Assembly (NCBI GenBank): GCA_033032865.1
Contig: JAWHQI010000266.1
Coordinates: forward strand, 1,773,501-1,837,500
Length of the DNA: 64,000 nucleotides
From: Dactylorhiza incarnata
Lineage: Eukaryota > Streptophyta > Magnoliopsida > Asparagales > Orchidaceae
Reading direction: 5' to 3'
The notes beneath the pieces were generated by a model. It was not told the DNA's origin and made no database searches. It saw only the letters and a program-made list of their open reading frames with translations. How positions within the stretch are numbered: the first letter of the stretch is position 1; every line of letters begins with the position of its first letter. Positions 20,585 to 32,535 of this stretch are shown here, in pieces. A program made the position numbers and the translations under genes.

Positions 20585-21284
20585 AACACCACCACTCGAC
20601 TCATCGGAGGGAGGCACAATTAGTGGTGGTAGTCTAACAACCTATTATCGTCGACCATCACCAGAATCCCAATAACAATGAAATCACATGAAATAACAAT
20701 TTAATTCCTGCCCTATTCGACTGGACCTCTTCTTAATTTGATCTATATGATCTAAAAAGGGGGAGATGTTAAGAATATCATCTACAGGGGATGAAGCCCC
20801 CTAGATCTGGTTTTGGATAGCATGATTGAAACTATTGTGGCCAAAGAATTTGTTTATTGATTTTGCAGTCACCTGAGGCTCTAAGCTTGATCTCACTACT
20901 CAAAATGATTGCTAAGGAGGCATGCATGCTTTCTGTGAGTCAATTGAAAAGTATATATTCTGAAGAAGAGGTGTCATGATCAAGCTCACGATTTTCAACT
21001 CCAAGATGACTCAACTCAACCTGCTACTTCCTCCTTCCTTCTCAGAGCTTCAAAGGACAACTCTCATCTTCCTAAGGCATGTTTGATCAACAGCTAGCTT
21101 CAATCTTGATTCTATGGCCACCGCATGCTTGGGTCAAATTTTTCCTAATCAAATTTTAACCATAAATAGCTCAATTGACCAAATTTGACTTCAATGTTGA
21201 TTAGGATCATGGTGGGTCGAAGATTTATTTTATGAATAAATAAAGGTAGGGATTAATCAATCCCAAGATTTGGGAGAAGGTTTG
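20585..21284. other. Flanking DNA without a recognisable gene; possible LTR start at 20768
   Basis: Continuation of the sequence that stops at 6632. No protein match is apparent. AAAAAGGGGGAGA followed by TGTTAAGAATATC at 20755-20780 looks like a purine tract and LTR start, so part of an older plus-strand element may begin here and continue at 30382 beyond H. This is tentative. Confidence 0.35.
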
Positions 21285-24004
21285 TGTAACACCCTGCCTG
21301 TACAAATGATATAACAGTAGGTCCGGCCGGGACCCCACGCCATACTATACACACTAGCTAGTCATTATAAGGTGATAATCAGAAAAGAACAACAACTACT
21401 CGAGAGTATAAAAAGCGTAAGCGGAAGCGTTTGGATTAAACATCTTTTAGAATTGTCCACTATCGCAGGAATGAAACAAATAGAGTTACGGCCTTAAGGC
21501 CTTACATTTACCAAATGTACATAAACTCAAAACATACATCGGCACGCAGGCCGGCAATATATGAAAAGCAGAAAAGAGGCTGGCCTTCAAGGGACAACAA
21601 GCAAAAGGGCCACCGCCCGCTATTTCCCGCTAGGCTCACCTGCACCTGCAACCAACATCCAATAAGCTATGAGCTGACCACAAACCGCGTAACGATCCCA
21701 CCCCCCCCCCCCCCCCCCCCCCCCCCCCGCCCATCTAGCCGGCTCAGGGGCGTGTCATCGCTAACCTGCAAGCAAGCCCTACATGGAACATGTAATAATA
21801 TAAAGAAAGTGCAAACTAAACTACACAAGGTGAGGTTTCAAGCACAATAAATCTTCTAGGTTGAGAATCAAGTAAAAGGGAACCTAGGTATGCACATGTT
21901 CTTGGTTGGGTTCACCCGAAGGTTCCCCACAACCTCCTAAGCAACCGCATGAGCCTAACATAACATCATTTTAAAACATCACAGACGCGGGTACTCACGA
22001 CCACATGCTCTATGCTCACAAGGCATGCAACCAAGACACTCTTTCGCGAGCACCAACGCCACTCTAAGTTAGGTAACCTTAGGTTGGAATAAGAGCTTCA
22101 GGCCTGACTAGGTAAACATCTTGTACGGCCTCTCCCATGATCACACGGCTTTACAAGAGGTAACTTCCTCCTACCGATAGGCATGGAAACGGGTTCGGTT
22201 CAGCCAATGCCCGTGCTCTTGTCATCGTGATCGAACGCACGATGCGGGTATGGCATCACCTCGGCCCGTAAGGGTTTAGCACTTGCAAGTGCTACACAAA
22301 ACATAAGTTACGCACCTAATCCATTCACGAGGACCTAGGCTTAACAAATAATTAACAACGGAGGTACAAGTCACTCCACTTCAAATCGCGTGGTGAAGGT
22401 TTGCATTCCACCACTCTCAAGCATGGGGCTTTTGTTAGGAGCTCCAACAGCCGTCTAATCTCAAGTCCCATAATACGATAGAAAATCTCACGGAGTCATT
22501 CTACGACACGCGTTATAGGCTTATCCTAAATGCAACGTCACAATCCAAGCATCACCAATCTGGGCTCACGGCCACGAATAGGCTTCACACACAATGCCTA
22601 AATCCACACAAATACCAGATTTCTACATGCAATATGCCGGGGACAGACACAATTGACCCGGAGTTCCGAAGAACTAGAGAAATCCTACACTTCACCCATT
22701 TGGTGGAAGGGATTCCTCATACAAGCATAGAAAAGGAATGAGAGGACAAAACACGTCCTAAGACCGGGAGGAAGGATCGTTACCCTTGGAGTTTTCTTCT
22801 TCGCCATAGATTTGAGATTTCACTCGGATAGAAAGAACCGCAATGGGCTGCTCTTTCCAGATATGAAAACGGCTCGCAATTCGGAGCTTCGAAGCTCTGA
22901 CAATGGCAGAAAACGTCTCCTTCTTCTTCCTCGCTGTCGCTATTTTTCTCTCGGCTTCCTTCTTTCGCAAACTTTAAGAGATAAAGTTTTAGGCTTTAAA
23001 GAGGATATATATACTCCTCTGTACAAACTCTAAGATACCCCAGAAAGAAATCCCAACGCTTGGATTTAAAGCCCTGGATTAGACGACCATGATCAAGAAG
23101 TCACGGGTCTGTTATTTAAAAAAAATCACTGTACTGATACTGCGTTCGACGAATCCTTTCAAGCTGCGCTCGACGAACAGCTTTGATTCTGCGTTCGATG
23201 AATTTCAGTAAAGTTGTGTTCGACGAAGGTTATAAAGCTGCGTTCAGTGAACAGCTAATATACTTACGTTCAATGAACGGCTGAAATGCTGCATGCGACG
23301 AACGGCTAACAATATGCAGCTTCCTGCATTCGACGAAAGATTGCTAAACCTGCGTTCGACGAATGGCAGACTGCGTTCGACGAATTGCTGAAAGCCTGCG
23401 TTCGACGAAAGGCTGTTAAACCTGCGTTCGACGAACGGATGCTAAACCTGCGTTCGACGAACGTCTGCCTGCGTTCGACAAACGATGGCCTGCGTTCGAT
23501 GAACGGCTGCTAAACCTGTGTTCGACGAACGGCTGTCTGCGTTCGACGAACGGCTGAAAACCTGCGTTCGACGAACGGCTGCTAAATCTGCGTTCGACGA
23601 ACGTCTGCCTGCGTTCGACGAACGGTGTCCTGCGTTCGACGATCGGATGCTAAACCTGATGAACGGATGACTGTGTTCGACGAACGACTGCCTGCATTCG
23701 ATGAACGGCTACTAAACCTGCGATCGACGAACGTCTGCCTGCGTTCGATGAACGGCGGCTTGAAGGCATTTCTTGTTTCCCGAGAACTGGCACTGCCTTC
23801 CCTTACAATTTCTCGAGAAGTTTAATTTCTGCCTATTTGATTTCTCGAGAAATCAATTCTCTGCTATTTAAATTTCGAGAAGTATTTTCCTGCCCATTTG
23901 ATTTCTCGAGAAGAATATTCCTAACTATTTGATTTCTCGAGAAATCAATCCTCCCGCCCTTATGATTTCTCGAGAAATGCATTTCCCAAATTTGGGGTGT
24001 TACA
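21285..24004 (-). repeat. 3' LTR of element H
   Basis: About 2.7 kb. Contains a 28-base C tract (21701-21728), a TATA-like TATATATA on the minus strand at about 23005-23012, a degenerate tandem array (23135-23757) and several copies of TTTCTCGAGAAAT near the start of U3 (23765-23990). Confidence 0.92.
23135..23757. repeat. Tandem array of a TGCGTTCGACGAACGG word in 3' LTR of H
   Basis: More than twenty copies of a roughly 17-28-base unit (core TGCGTTCGACGAACGGCTG, sometimes followed by CTAAACC) with point changes, mostly C-to-T or G-to-A. The core TTCGACGAA is a near-palindrome. Confidence 0.9.
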
Positions 24005-24073
24005 AATCTCCCCTCCTTTAAGGAATTTCGTCCCGAAATTTTAACAGTGCAAGAAACAAAAGATACAAAATAT

Positions 24074-24973
24074 AGCTTGTACCTCAACGGAACAATTCGG
24101 GGAACTCGTCTCACAGGGTTTGCTCCCGCTCCCATGAAAGCTCCTCACTACCGCAATTGTCCCAACGGACTTTGACCATTTGGATCATTTTATTTCGCAA
24201 CTGCTTCACTTCAGTGTCTTCAATGCAAATGGGCTTGACTTTCGTCGCTAGCCCACCATCTACTGACACTTCGTTGTCCGCAACTACCAGACAGGGCACT
24301 TTGACAGCCTTCCGCAACACAGAGATATGAAATATGTCATGCAGCCCGCTCAGCTCCGAAGGTAGAGCAAGCTTGTAGGCAACTTCACCAATGCGCTCCA
24401 AGATCTCGAACGGTCCTAAGTTTCTCAGACTTAGCTTTTCAAGCATCGGATCCTCGATAATCCTTTGAACGGTTTGATCTTTAGGTAAACCCAATCACCA
24501 ACGGCGAACTCGACGTTCCGGTGATTTGCATTGTAATACTTTGCCTGCCTATCCTGGGCAATGAGCAACCACTCTCGTATTGCCCAGATTGATGTATTTG
24601 CTTCATCCACATCCTTGCATTTCAACAACTTCGTGTCGGCCGTTTCAGCCCAAGCCAACGGTGTACGACATTTTCTACCATAAAGAGCCTCGAAAGGTGC
24701 CATCTTTATACTTGCTTGGTAGTTGTTGTCGTAGGCAAACTCAATCATATAGAGATGATCTTCCCATTTCTTTCTGAAGTCCAGGGCGCACATCCTTAGC
24801 ATGTCTTCCATCGTCCTATTGGTCCTTTCGGTTTGTCCATCTGTTTGCGGGTGGAAGGCCGCGCTTAATTTTAGCTTGGTACCCAATAGTTGATGAATCA
24901 GCCTCCAATCGTTTGATGTGAACCGCCCATCACGATCGCTCACGATGCTACAGGAAACCCCGTGCAACCGCAC
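24074..24973 (-). pseudogene. int: Integrase C-terminal half and chromodomain of element H
   Basis: Segment 24431-24973 has catalytic Asp in [12 protein letters not shown], Glu in [11 protein letters not shown], and the downstream [25 protein letters not shown] motif. After a frameshift near 24480, the segment 24111-24494 gives FEILERIGEVAYKLALP, HDIFHISVLRK and a chromodomain-like MVKVRWDNCGSEELSWERE, followed by a TGA and the usual EFPELF ending. Chromodomains guide insertion into heterochromatin in this clade. Confidence 0.85.
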
Positions 24974-25003
24974 GATATTATCAACGTATAACTTTGCTAG
25001 CTT

Positions 25004-25701
25004 TTACATGGATTCGTCTTTCCGGTTCGGAATAAAGTGCGAAACTTTCGTCAATCGATCTATGATCACCCAGATGGCGTCGTTTCCATGTTGCGATTTC
25101 GGCAATCCGTGCACGAAATCCATCGAAATATCGTCGAACTTCCATTCCGGGATCGTTAAAGACTTTAGAAACCCACCAGGTCTTTGACATTCAGCCTTCA
25201 CCAATGCGTAAGTGTGACACTTGGCCACGTAGAGTGCAATGTCTTTCTTCATATCCTTGTACATCTTTGTGCTCCCAGGGTGGATCGAGTACTTGATAAA
25301 GTGAGCCTCGTACATGAATTCCGCCCATAATGTTCCAACATTTGGGGACGCACATTCTGCCGTTTTTTCCACATAATATCATCTTCGAAGGAGAAATCAG
25401 CGTTTGACCCATCAACGGTCTCCGCTTTATAACGTTTCATGCTCGTATCCAGCTCCAATGCTTGACGAACCCGGTCGGCCAGGTCATATTGAACCTCCGT
25501 CCAGTTCAAGCATGTTGAAGGAGACGCTCTTCTATCGACACAAATGATCTCCATGGCTTCTAGCTTGCGGATTAGACGCTCATCGTGCATCAGAATCCAA
25601 CTTGCTTTCCCAGGAGCCCGACGACTCAACGCGTCCGCGACTATATTTCCTTTCCCAGGAGTGTATCGAATGTCGAAGGTGTAGTCCCCAAGGAACTCCA
25701 T
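25004..25701 (-). pseudogene. int: RNase H end and integrase N-terminal half of element H
   Basis: Segment 25249-25701 begins with the end of RNase H (DYTFDIRYTPGKGNIVADALSRR) and a linker. Segment 25004-25372 carries part of the integrase zinc finger (CHTYALVKAECQRPGG) and the first catalytic Asp in ISMDFVHGLPKS. The frames overlap at 25249-25372 and are offset, so a frameshift is needed. A stop at about 25003 separates this from the rest of the core. Confidence 0.8.
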
Positions 25702-25713
25702 CCACCTCCTTTG

Positions 25714-26673
25714 TCACATATTCAACTCCTTCTGATCAAGCAGGTACTTGAGGCTTTTGTGGTCCATAAAGATGTCGATCTTCACGCCATACAAGTAGTG
25801 CCTCCAAAGTTTAAGAGCAAATACCACGGCCGCTAGCTCCAAATCATGGACCGGATAGTTCCTCTCATGTACCTTTAATTGATGGGAGCCATAGGCAATC
25901 ACCTTACCGAATTGCACTAAGAAAAAACCCAAGCCACTCCCCGAGGCATCACTGTATATTTCATAGCTTTCCGTTCCACATGGCGAGCATAGAATGGGCG
26001 TCGTGGTCAGACGGCTCTTCAGTTCTTCAAAAGCTCGTGCGCACTCGGGCGACCAAACGAACTTCTGATCTTTCTTAGTCAGTTTAGTGAGAGGATGTGC
26101 GACCCTCGAGAAGTTCTCCACAAAGCGCCTATAATAGCCAGCAAGTCCTATGAAACTTCGGACTCCTGCTACATTTTCAACACAGGCCATGCTCGGATTG
26201 CTTGTATTTTCGACGAAACAACCGCAATTCCATCCCCACTAATCAACATGACCCAGGAATGCTACTGACGATAGCCAAAACTCACACTTGGAGAACTTGG
26301 CATATAGTTGACTCCTCCTCAGGGTGCTCAAAACTGCGTGCAGATGCTCTGCATGCTCCTCCTCCGACTGAGAGTATACCAAAATGTCGTCGATGAAAAC
26401 GATCACAAATTGATACAAATACTCTCGGAATGTTCTATTCATTAAGTCCATGAATATAGACGGTGCATTAGAAAGACCGAACGACATGACCGTGAACTTA
26501 TAGTGCCCAAAGCGGGTGCTGAACGCTGTCTTTGGAATGTCACAATCCCTTATACCAAACTGATTATAGCCGGACCTTAAGTCTAGCGTAGAATATACCG
26601 TCGACCCAACCAGTTGGTCGAATTAGTCATCGATTCTCGGAATCGGATAACGGTTCTTCTCGGTCAGCTTAGT
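25714..26673 (-). pseudogene. pol: Reverse transcriptase and RNase H of element H
   Basis: Reading leftwards from 26673: KLTEKNRYPIPRIDD, a [16 protein letters not shown] with the first catalytic Asp, [18 protein letters not shown], and the catalytic [10 protein letters not shown] break near 26200 separates the thumb (SVAFLGH) from the next segment 25714-26190 with [19 protein letters not shown] and RNase H ([41 protein letters not shown]). FIDD is the usual form in Tekay/Del elements. Confidence 0.87.
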
Positions 26674-27098
26674 CCGTTACTACTAGGACAACACCAAAGC
26701 TGGGCTTAGGGCCCGAATCCTTCAACAAGGTGAAGAACATCTTTGCGCATTTTCACAGCTTCTCCTATCCGCGCTCATTCGAGATCTATTGGGCAGCATT
26801 ACCTCCAATCTATCCTTGACTAAGGCAAACGACACTCCGATTCATAACACGAGATCCTTAAATAGATAGGAGAGCGATGCTACCGCACCAACAGAGCTCT
26901 CGTCGAATAGTTAGTAATTAGGACAAGGCCTAATTGCACACAATTACAAGACACCAAATTTTGCTGTCATCGGATACGGTGGCCACACTGCTATCTCTAT
27001 CCTACACGGGGTAGAAATCATATTTAAACAATGATCATCCATACCTGTGGCAACATCGCATTGCTTAATGACCTCTTGCTGGCCATAAGAGCAGACTC
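26674..27098 (-). other. Degraded stretch where the protease of H is expected
   Basis: Between the gag knuckle and RT, no D-S/T-G retropepsin motif can be read in any minus-strand frame. This part is deleted or decayed. Confidence 0.4.
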
Positions 27099-28088
27099 TC
27101 AACTGGTTAGAGAATGCTGGGAAGTCGAAGACTCCACCGCCTTGCCTTTCTCCATAGAAGCTGAACCCATCACACGAGCATAGTCCACTTCTTCTCTTTT
27201 TGCCTTTGGGGGACCACTTCGATACACTCGGGCTTTGTGTCCCACCTTTCCGCAAGTGAAACAAATTAAGGAACACCGTGCAGTCTTAGCTTCCACAGAG
27301 TTAAAATTTCTCTTGTCTCTTCTGAACTCAGACTTGGACTGAGAGATCGGCGCATGAAACTCCAACTTCTTTACATTGAAGTCATTCGCGCGTGGCATAC
27401 TCTTCATATCCATTTCCAGAGATTTTGCTGCTTTCACTAAGACGTTGAAGCCAAGTAACATTGGACCCACAAGCATTAGTCTTAGGTCATCTCGCAGACC
27501 ATTGTAGAACTTGTTGACCTTGGTCTCCTCATCTTCCCACATAGACCTCTCATAACGACCCAGACTGATGAACTCGTTCAGGTACTCATCCACTGAGTGC
27601 GCTCCCTACTCCAGGTGTAAACACTGGTTCTGTAGTGCCAAATGCTTTGTTGAGAGCATGTACCTTAGAAGGAATGACTCATGGAAGTTTTCCCAAGAGA
27701 TTTCGGTAAGTTGTCTCCCACCAAATTTGTGTACCAACTCTTCTTCCCACCAAAGTCTTGCTTCTCTTATAAGTAGGAAGGTGGCCAATGCTACCAACAT
27801 ATCCTTAGTTATAAGTATTGATGTTAAAGTCTTCTTTATTTCTAACAACCACTCAGCAGCTCTCCCAGGGGATTCGGTCCCCGCGAAGGATGGAGGGTTG
27901 GGGATCAGAAAGTACTTTAACAGTTGATAGCGCAATTGCGGTTCCGCTTCTGGCTCACTTCCCCTTGTCGGAACCGGGGCCACAATAAGACTGGGAGGCT
28001 GTACCAACCTTCCTAGCCATGCATTCTGTGCGGCCATGACCGCTTTTGTGACCACTCGAATTGTTTCAGCAGAAGGGAGGGTTGCACG
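27099..28088 (-). pseudogene. gag: Gag of element H, 5'-truncated
   Basis: From 28088 leftwards: the Retrotrans_gag core (FLIPNPPSFAGTESPGRAAEW, LLIREARLWWEEEL, WENFHESFLLRYM), a TAG near 27606 (probably from CAG), then VDEYLNEFISLGRYE, KFYNGLRDDLRLML and a zinc knuckle CFTCGKVGHKARVY in which the last Cys is Tyr. The first four to five codons of the open frame (28089-28100) are LTR sequence, because the gag start has been fused to the LTR by a deletion. Confidence 0.82.
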
Positions 28089-30376
28089 TACATGGAACAT
28101 GTAATAATATAAAGAAAGTGCAAACTACACTACATAAGGTGAGGTTTCAAGCACAATCAATCTTCTAGGTTGAGCATCAAGTAAAAGGGAACCTAGGTAT
28201 GCACATGTTGTTGGTTGGGTTCACCCGAAGGTTCCCCACAACCGCCTAAGCAACTGCATGAGGCTAACATAACATCATTTCAAAACATCACAGACGCGGG
28301 TACTCACGAGCACACGCTCCATTCTCACAAGGCATGCAACCAAGGTACTCTTTCGCGAGCACCAACTCCACTCTAAGTTAGGTAACCCTAGGTGGGAATA
28401 AGAGCTTCAGGCCTGACTAGGTAAACACCTTATACGACCTCTACCATGATCACACGACTTTACAAGAGGTAACTTCCTCCTACCGATAGAAATGGAAACG
28501 GGTTCGGTTCAGCCAATGCCCGTGCTCTTGTCATCGTGATCGAACGCACGATGCGGGTATGGCATCACCTCGCCCCGTAAGGGTTTAGCACTTGCAAGTG
28601 CTACACAAAACATAAGTTACGCACCTAATCCATTCACGAGGACCTAGGCTTCACAAATAATTAACAAAGGAGGTACAAGTCACTCCACTTCAAATCGCGT
28701 GGTGAAGGTTTGCATTCCACCACTCTCAAGCTTGGGGCATTTATTAGGAGCTCAAACAGCCTTCTAATCTCAAGTCCCGCAATACGATAGCAAATCTCAC
28801 GGAGTCATTCTCCGGCATGCATTCTAGGCTTATCCTAAATGCAACGTCGTAATCCAAGCATCACCGATACGGGCTCACGGCCACGAATAGGCTTCACACA
28901 CAATGCCTAAATCCGCACGACTACCGGATTTCTACATGCAATATGCCAGAGACGGACACAATCGACCCGGAGTTCCGAAGAACTAGAGGAAATCCTACAA
29001 TTCACCCATTTGGTGGAAGGTATTCCTCATGCAAGCATAGAAAAGGAATGAGAGGACAAAACACGTCCTAAGACCGGGAGGAAGGATCGTTACCCTGGGA
29101 GTTTTCTTCTTCTCCATAGATCTGAGATTTCACTCGGATAGAAAGAACCGCAACGGGCTACTCTTTCCAGATCTGAAAACGGCTCGTGATTCGGAGCTCC
29201 GAAGCTCCGGCAATTGCAGAAAACGTCTCCTTCTTCCTCGTTGTCGCTATTTTTCTCTCGGCTTCCATCTTTCGCAAACATTATGAGATAAAGTTTTAGG
29301 CGTTAAAGAGGATATATATACTCCTCTGTACAAACTCTAAGTTACCCCAGAAAGAAATCCCAATGCTTTGATTTAAAGCCCTGGATTAGACAGTCATAAT
29401 GAAGAAGTCACGGGTCTGCTATTTAAAAAAAAATTGTTGTACTGATACTGCGTTCGACGAATCCTTTCAAGCTGCGCTTGATGAACAGCTTTGATTCTGC
29501 GTTCGACAAATTTCAGTAAAGCTGCGTTCGACGAAGGTTATAAAGCTGCGTTCAACGAACAGCTAAAATACCCGCGTTCGACGAACGGCTGAAATGCTGC
29601 GTTTGACGAACGGCTAATAATCTGCGTTCGACGAACGGCTGCCTGCGTTCGACGAACGGCTGTTAAACCTGCGTTCGACGAACGGCAGACTACATTCGAC
29701 GAATGACTGAAAACCTGCGTTCGACGAACGGTTGCTAAACCTGCGTTCGATGAACGACTGCTAAACCTGCGTTCGACAAACGTCTGCCTGCGTTCGACGA
29801 ATGGTGGCCTGCGTTCGATGAACAGCTGCTAAACCCGGGTTCGACGAACGGCTGTCTGCGTTCGACGAACGGCTGAAAACATGCGTTCGACGAACGGCTG
29901 CTAAACCTGCGTTCGACGAATGGCTGTCTGCGTTCGACGAACGGCGGCCTCCGTTCGATGAACGGCTGCTAAACCTGCATTCGACGAACGGCGGCCTCCG
30001 TTCGATGAACGGCTGCTAAACCTGCGTTCGACGAACGGCTGCCTGCGTTCGACGAACGGCATCCTGCGTTCAACGAACGGCTGCTAAACCTGCGTTCGAC
30101 GAACGTCTGCCTGCGTTCGACGAACGACGACCTGAAGGAATTTCTTGTTTCCCGAGAACTGGCACTGCCTGCCCTTACGATTTCTCGAGAAGTTTAATTT
30201 CTGCCTATTTGATTTCTCGAGAAATCAATTCTCTGCTATTTAAATTTCGAGAAGTATTTTCCTGCCCATTTGATTTCTCGAGAAGAATATTCCTAACTAT
30301 TTGATTTCTCGAGAAATCAATCCTCCTGCCCTTATGATTTCTCGAGAAATGCATTTCCGGAATTTGGGGTGTTACA
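28089..30376 (-). repeat. 5' LTR of element H, truncated
   Basis: Aligns with 21780-24004 of the 3' LTR and ends at the same GGTGTTACA. The first 495 bases on this strand, the C tract, the primer site and the leader are missing. The tandem array lies at about 29445-30128, and a TATA-like sequence is at about 29312-29319. Confidence 0.9.
29445..30128. repeat. Tandem array of TGCGTTCGACGAACGG word in 5' LTR of H
   Basis: Same unit as at 23135-23757 but with a different number and order of variants, so the arrays have changed independently since insertion. Confidence 0.9.
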
Positions 30377-30381
30377 GTTTG

Positions 30382-30802
30382 AGCGAAAATTAACCATAGT
30401 ATGACCATGGTTGACCATAGTCAACTTGATGGGGGGTGTCAAGCCTTGTTCATGTGCTAAGCTTTAACAATGCCAATTGATAATGAATTATGCCAATTGA
30501 AACTTAATCAAATCACCTAGGTCTAGGTGCACACTTTACCACTTAAGGGCTCCACCTTGATCTCAAGGGCACAATGATCAATTGATCATACCCTAATGCG
30601 ACATTGGACTTATATGGTCCCAATGAAAAATGAGACGTTACATTGGATATAAGGGAAAACTGGGCACAAGTGAGATTGGACTTTGCCAACGAACCTCAAA
30701 GTAATGAAAACATATACAAGAATATTTCTTGCATAGTAAGATTTCAATAGTTAATGACATCCATCGATTGTTCTGAAATACTGGCCCCCCATGAGATGTA
30801 TA
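30382..30802. other. Flanking DNA between H and D, no gene recognised
   Basis: Continues from 21284 after removal of H. It holds short direct and inverted repeats (ATGACCATGGTTGACCATAGTCAAC) but nothing like a protein. Confidence 0.4.
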
Positions 30803-31639
30803 TGTTGGGAACAGTGCCCAGCAATGTTCCTGATTTTGAAAAAATGCTCATGTCAATAATAAAAGCACTATGTATTTGATGGTATGCTCTATTTATAGTT
30901 GTAGAGAAAAACCATATGTCCAGTACTTCTCTTATTTCTCTAAGTCCAAGATCGTCTAGAAGGACTGGACATATCGTCGAAATATCATTCATATATCCTC
31001 AAGATGATCACCAGAAGACTTAGATAATATGGGCATTCCGATGATATCATTATGATAATATGGGCTCACCAGAAGTCTTAAGTAAAGTATTCAGCTAAGT
31101 CGACGACATCGTCGTAAAGAAACCTTGTCGTCAAGAAGACTAAGGCAGAACTCGTGAAGACAGTTTATAGCTGAAGTATTGCTTATCGTCAAGATGATCA
31201 AGACGATGTCGATGAGAAGTCAGAATGAACAAAATGATATCATCAATAAGACAGGATGATTTCAACAACATCGTCGAGAAGACCTCAAGTCGACAAGACA
31301 TTCACGACGACATCATTGAGATGACTTCATGTCGTCATGAGTGCAAGTATAGCTGAGATATCACATGTCATTGAGATATCCCTCTCTGAAGAAGATTTAA
31401 GAAGACTTGAGGAATTGTCTAAGTCCTAGATGGATCAGCGTGGCGGCAAGCACTATCGTAGAGATATTGTCAATATCATCGAGATGTTGCTAACATCGTC
31501 GAGACAGATCAAGATTATTCAAATGTGCTGACTGCATTTAATGTCGCCACCTGATAGTTCAATCAGTGCATGTCGTTAACAAATGGGCCTCTGACACTTA
31601 AAGGACGTCTGAGTAGACTGTTAGGCGGTCCCTCAGTCT

Positions 31640-31646
31640 TATAAAA
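31640..31646 (+). promoter_or_regulatory. TATA box in LTR of element D
   Basis: CTTATAAAAGG. It is about 825 bases before the inner LTR edge, leaving room for a long R-U5. Confidence 0.6.
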
Positions 31647-32014
31647 GGTATCAGTGTCTTCCCTAATTCTTTACAAAGCAAAATCAAGAAAGAAAGAACA
31701 GTCGCACAGAATACCAAAATCAAACGAACAGTAAAAGCAGCTGTGAAGAAAAGGAGCAACTACCAGAGAATGAAATGATCTTACTTTGTGTTCTCTAAGT
31801 CTCAGTCTAACAACATCGACTAATAAGCATTCTTCCATACAAAAGAAGGGATTGGAGAGAAGTCTGCTCTCAGCAAGATAAGATCAATAGTATTCTCTTC
31901 AAATCCAGAAGCCGGTTTCATCAGGCTAAAGAAGAACTTCTTATTTTCTTTTTGTATGGAATTTACAAGCTTGAGTTTGTAGAATCTATAATTGATTTGA
32001 GTTGTAGCGCTTGA

Positions 32015-32235
32015 TGGCCTGAGATTATAGGGCTTGATTGCCTGAGTTTGTAGGGCTTTAGGGCCTGAGTTTGTAGGGCTTGAGGGACTGAGTTTGTAGG
32101 GATTGAGGGCCTGAGTTTGTAGGGCTTGAGGGCCTGAGATTGTAGGGCTTGGGGGCCTGATTTTGTAGGTCTTAAGAGCTGAGTTTGTAGGGCTTGAGCG
32201 CTTGAGATTGTATGGCTTGAGGACCTAAGTTTTGG
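32015..32235 (+). repeat. Tandem repeat, unit about 22-24 bases, in LTR of D
   Basis: About nine imperfect copies of GGGCTTGAGGGCCTGAGTTTGTA. It lies downstream of the TATA box, so it is probably transcribed. Confidence 0.85.
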
Positions 32236-32468
32236 TGGAGTTTGCCGAACCTAGCAAACTGCTAGATAGGTGCAAGGGGATAGTGGACTACTCAAGACAC
32301 ACTGTCTTGAGGAACCACTATATATCTGGTGTTCCCGTGTGCTTTGTTTCTGAGATTATTGGTTGTGATGTGATCTATTTATTTAGTTCTTGTGCTTAAA
32401 ATTAAAACAGTCATATCACCTATTCTCCCCCCCCCCACCCCTTAGGTAATTGTTCCATAACTAACAAG

Positions 32469-32480
32469 TGGTATCAGAGA
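32469..32480 (+). other. Primer-binding site of element D (tRNA-Met type)
   Basis: TGGTATCAGAGA two bases after the LTR end CTAACA. Confidence 0.8.
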
Positions 32481-32535
32481 CAAGTTGATGAAAGAGTGAC
32501 TTAACTGTCATATCTAGATCTTGGAACTATTCCCT

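Larger units (their letters stand above)
21285..30376 (-). mobile_element. Element H: Ty3/gypsy chromovirus (Tekay/Del-like), minus strand
   Basis: LTR ends TGTAACACCC...GGGTGTTACA, the TSD is GTTTG at 21280-21284 and 30377-30381. The internal region, read leftwards, has gag, RT with the FIDD box, RNase H, integrase and chromodomain, then TTTCGGGACGAAATT and the purine tract AAAGGAGGGGAGA before the 3' LTR, both usual for Tekay elements. The 5' LTR lacks its last ~495 bases together with the primer site and the start of gag. Many stops are present and the protease is not recognisable. Confidence 0.92.
30803..32466 (+). repeat. 5' LTR of element D
   Basis: About 1.66 kb. It contains many TCGTC(A/G)AGAAGAC or ATCGTCGAGA words (30950-31510), a TATA box at 31640-31646 and a tandem array at 32015-32235. 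No partner LTR remains, so the left edge rests on the TGTTGG start. Confidence 0.75.

Noticed and set aside
23135..23757. CRISPR-like array
   Set aside because: Units are contiguous and degenerate with no unique spacers, and lie in a plant retrotransposon LTR.
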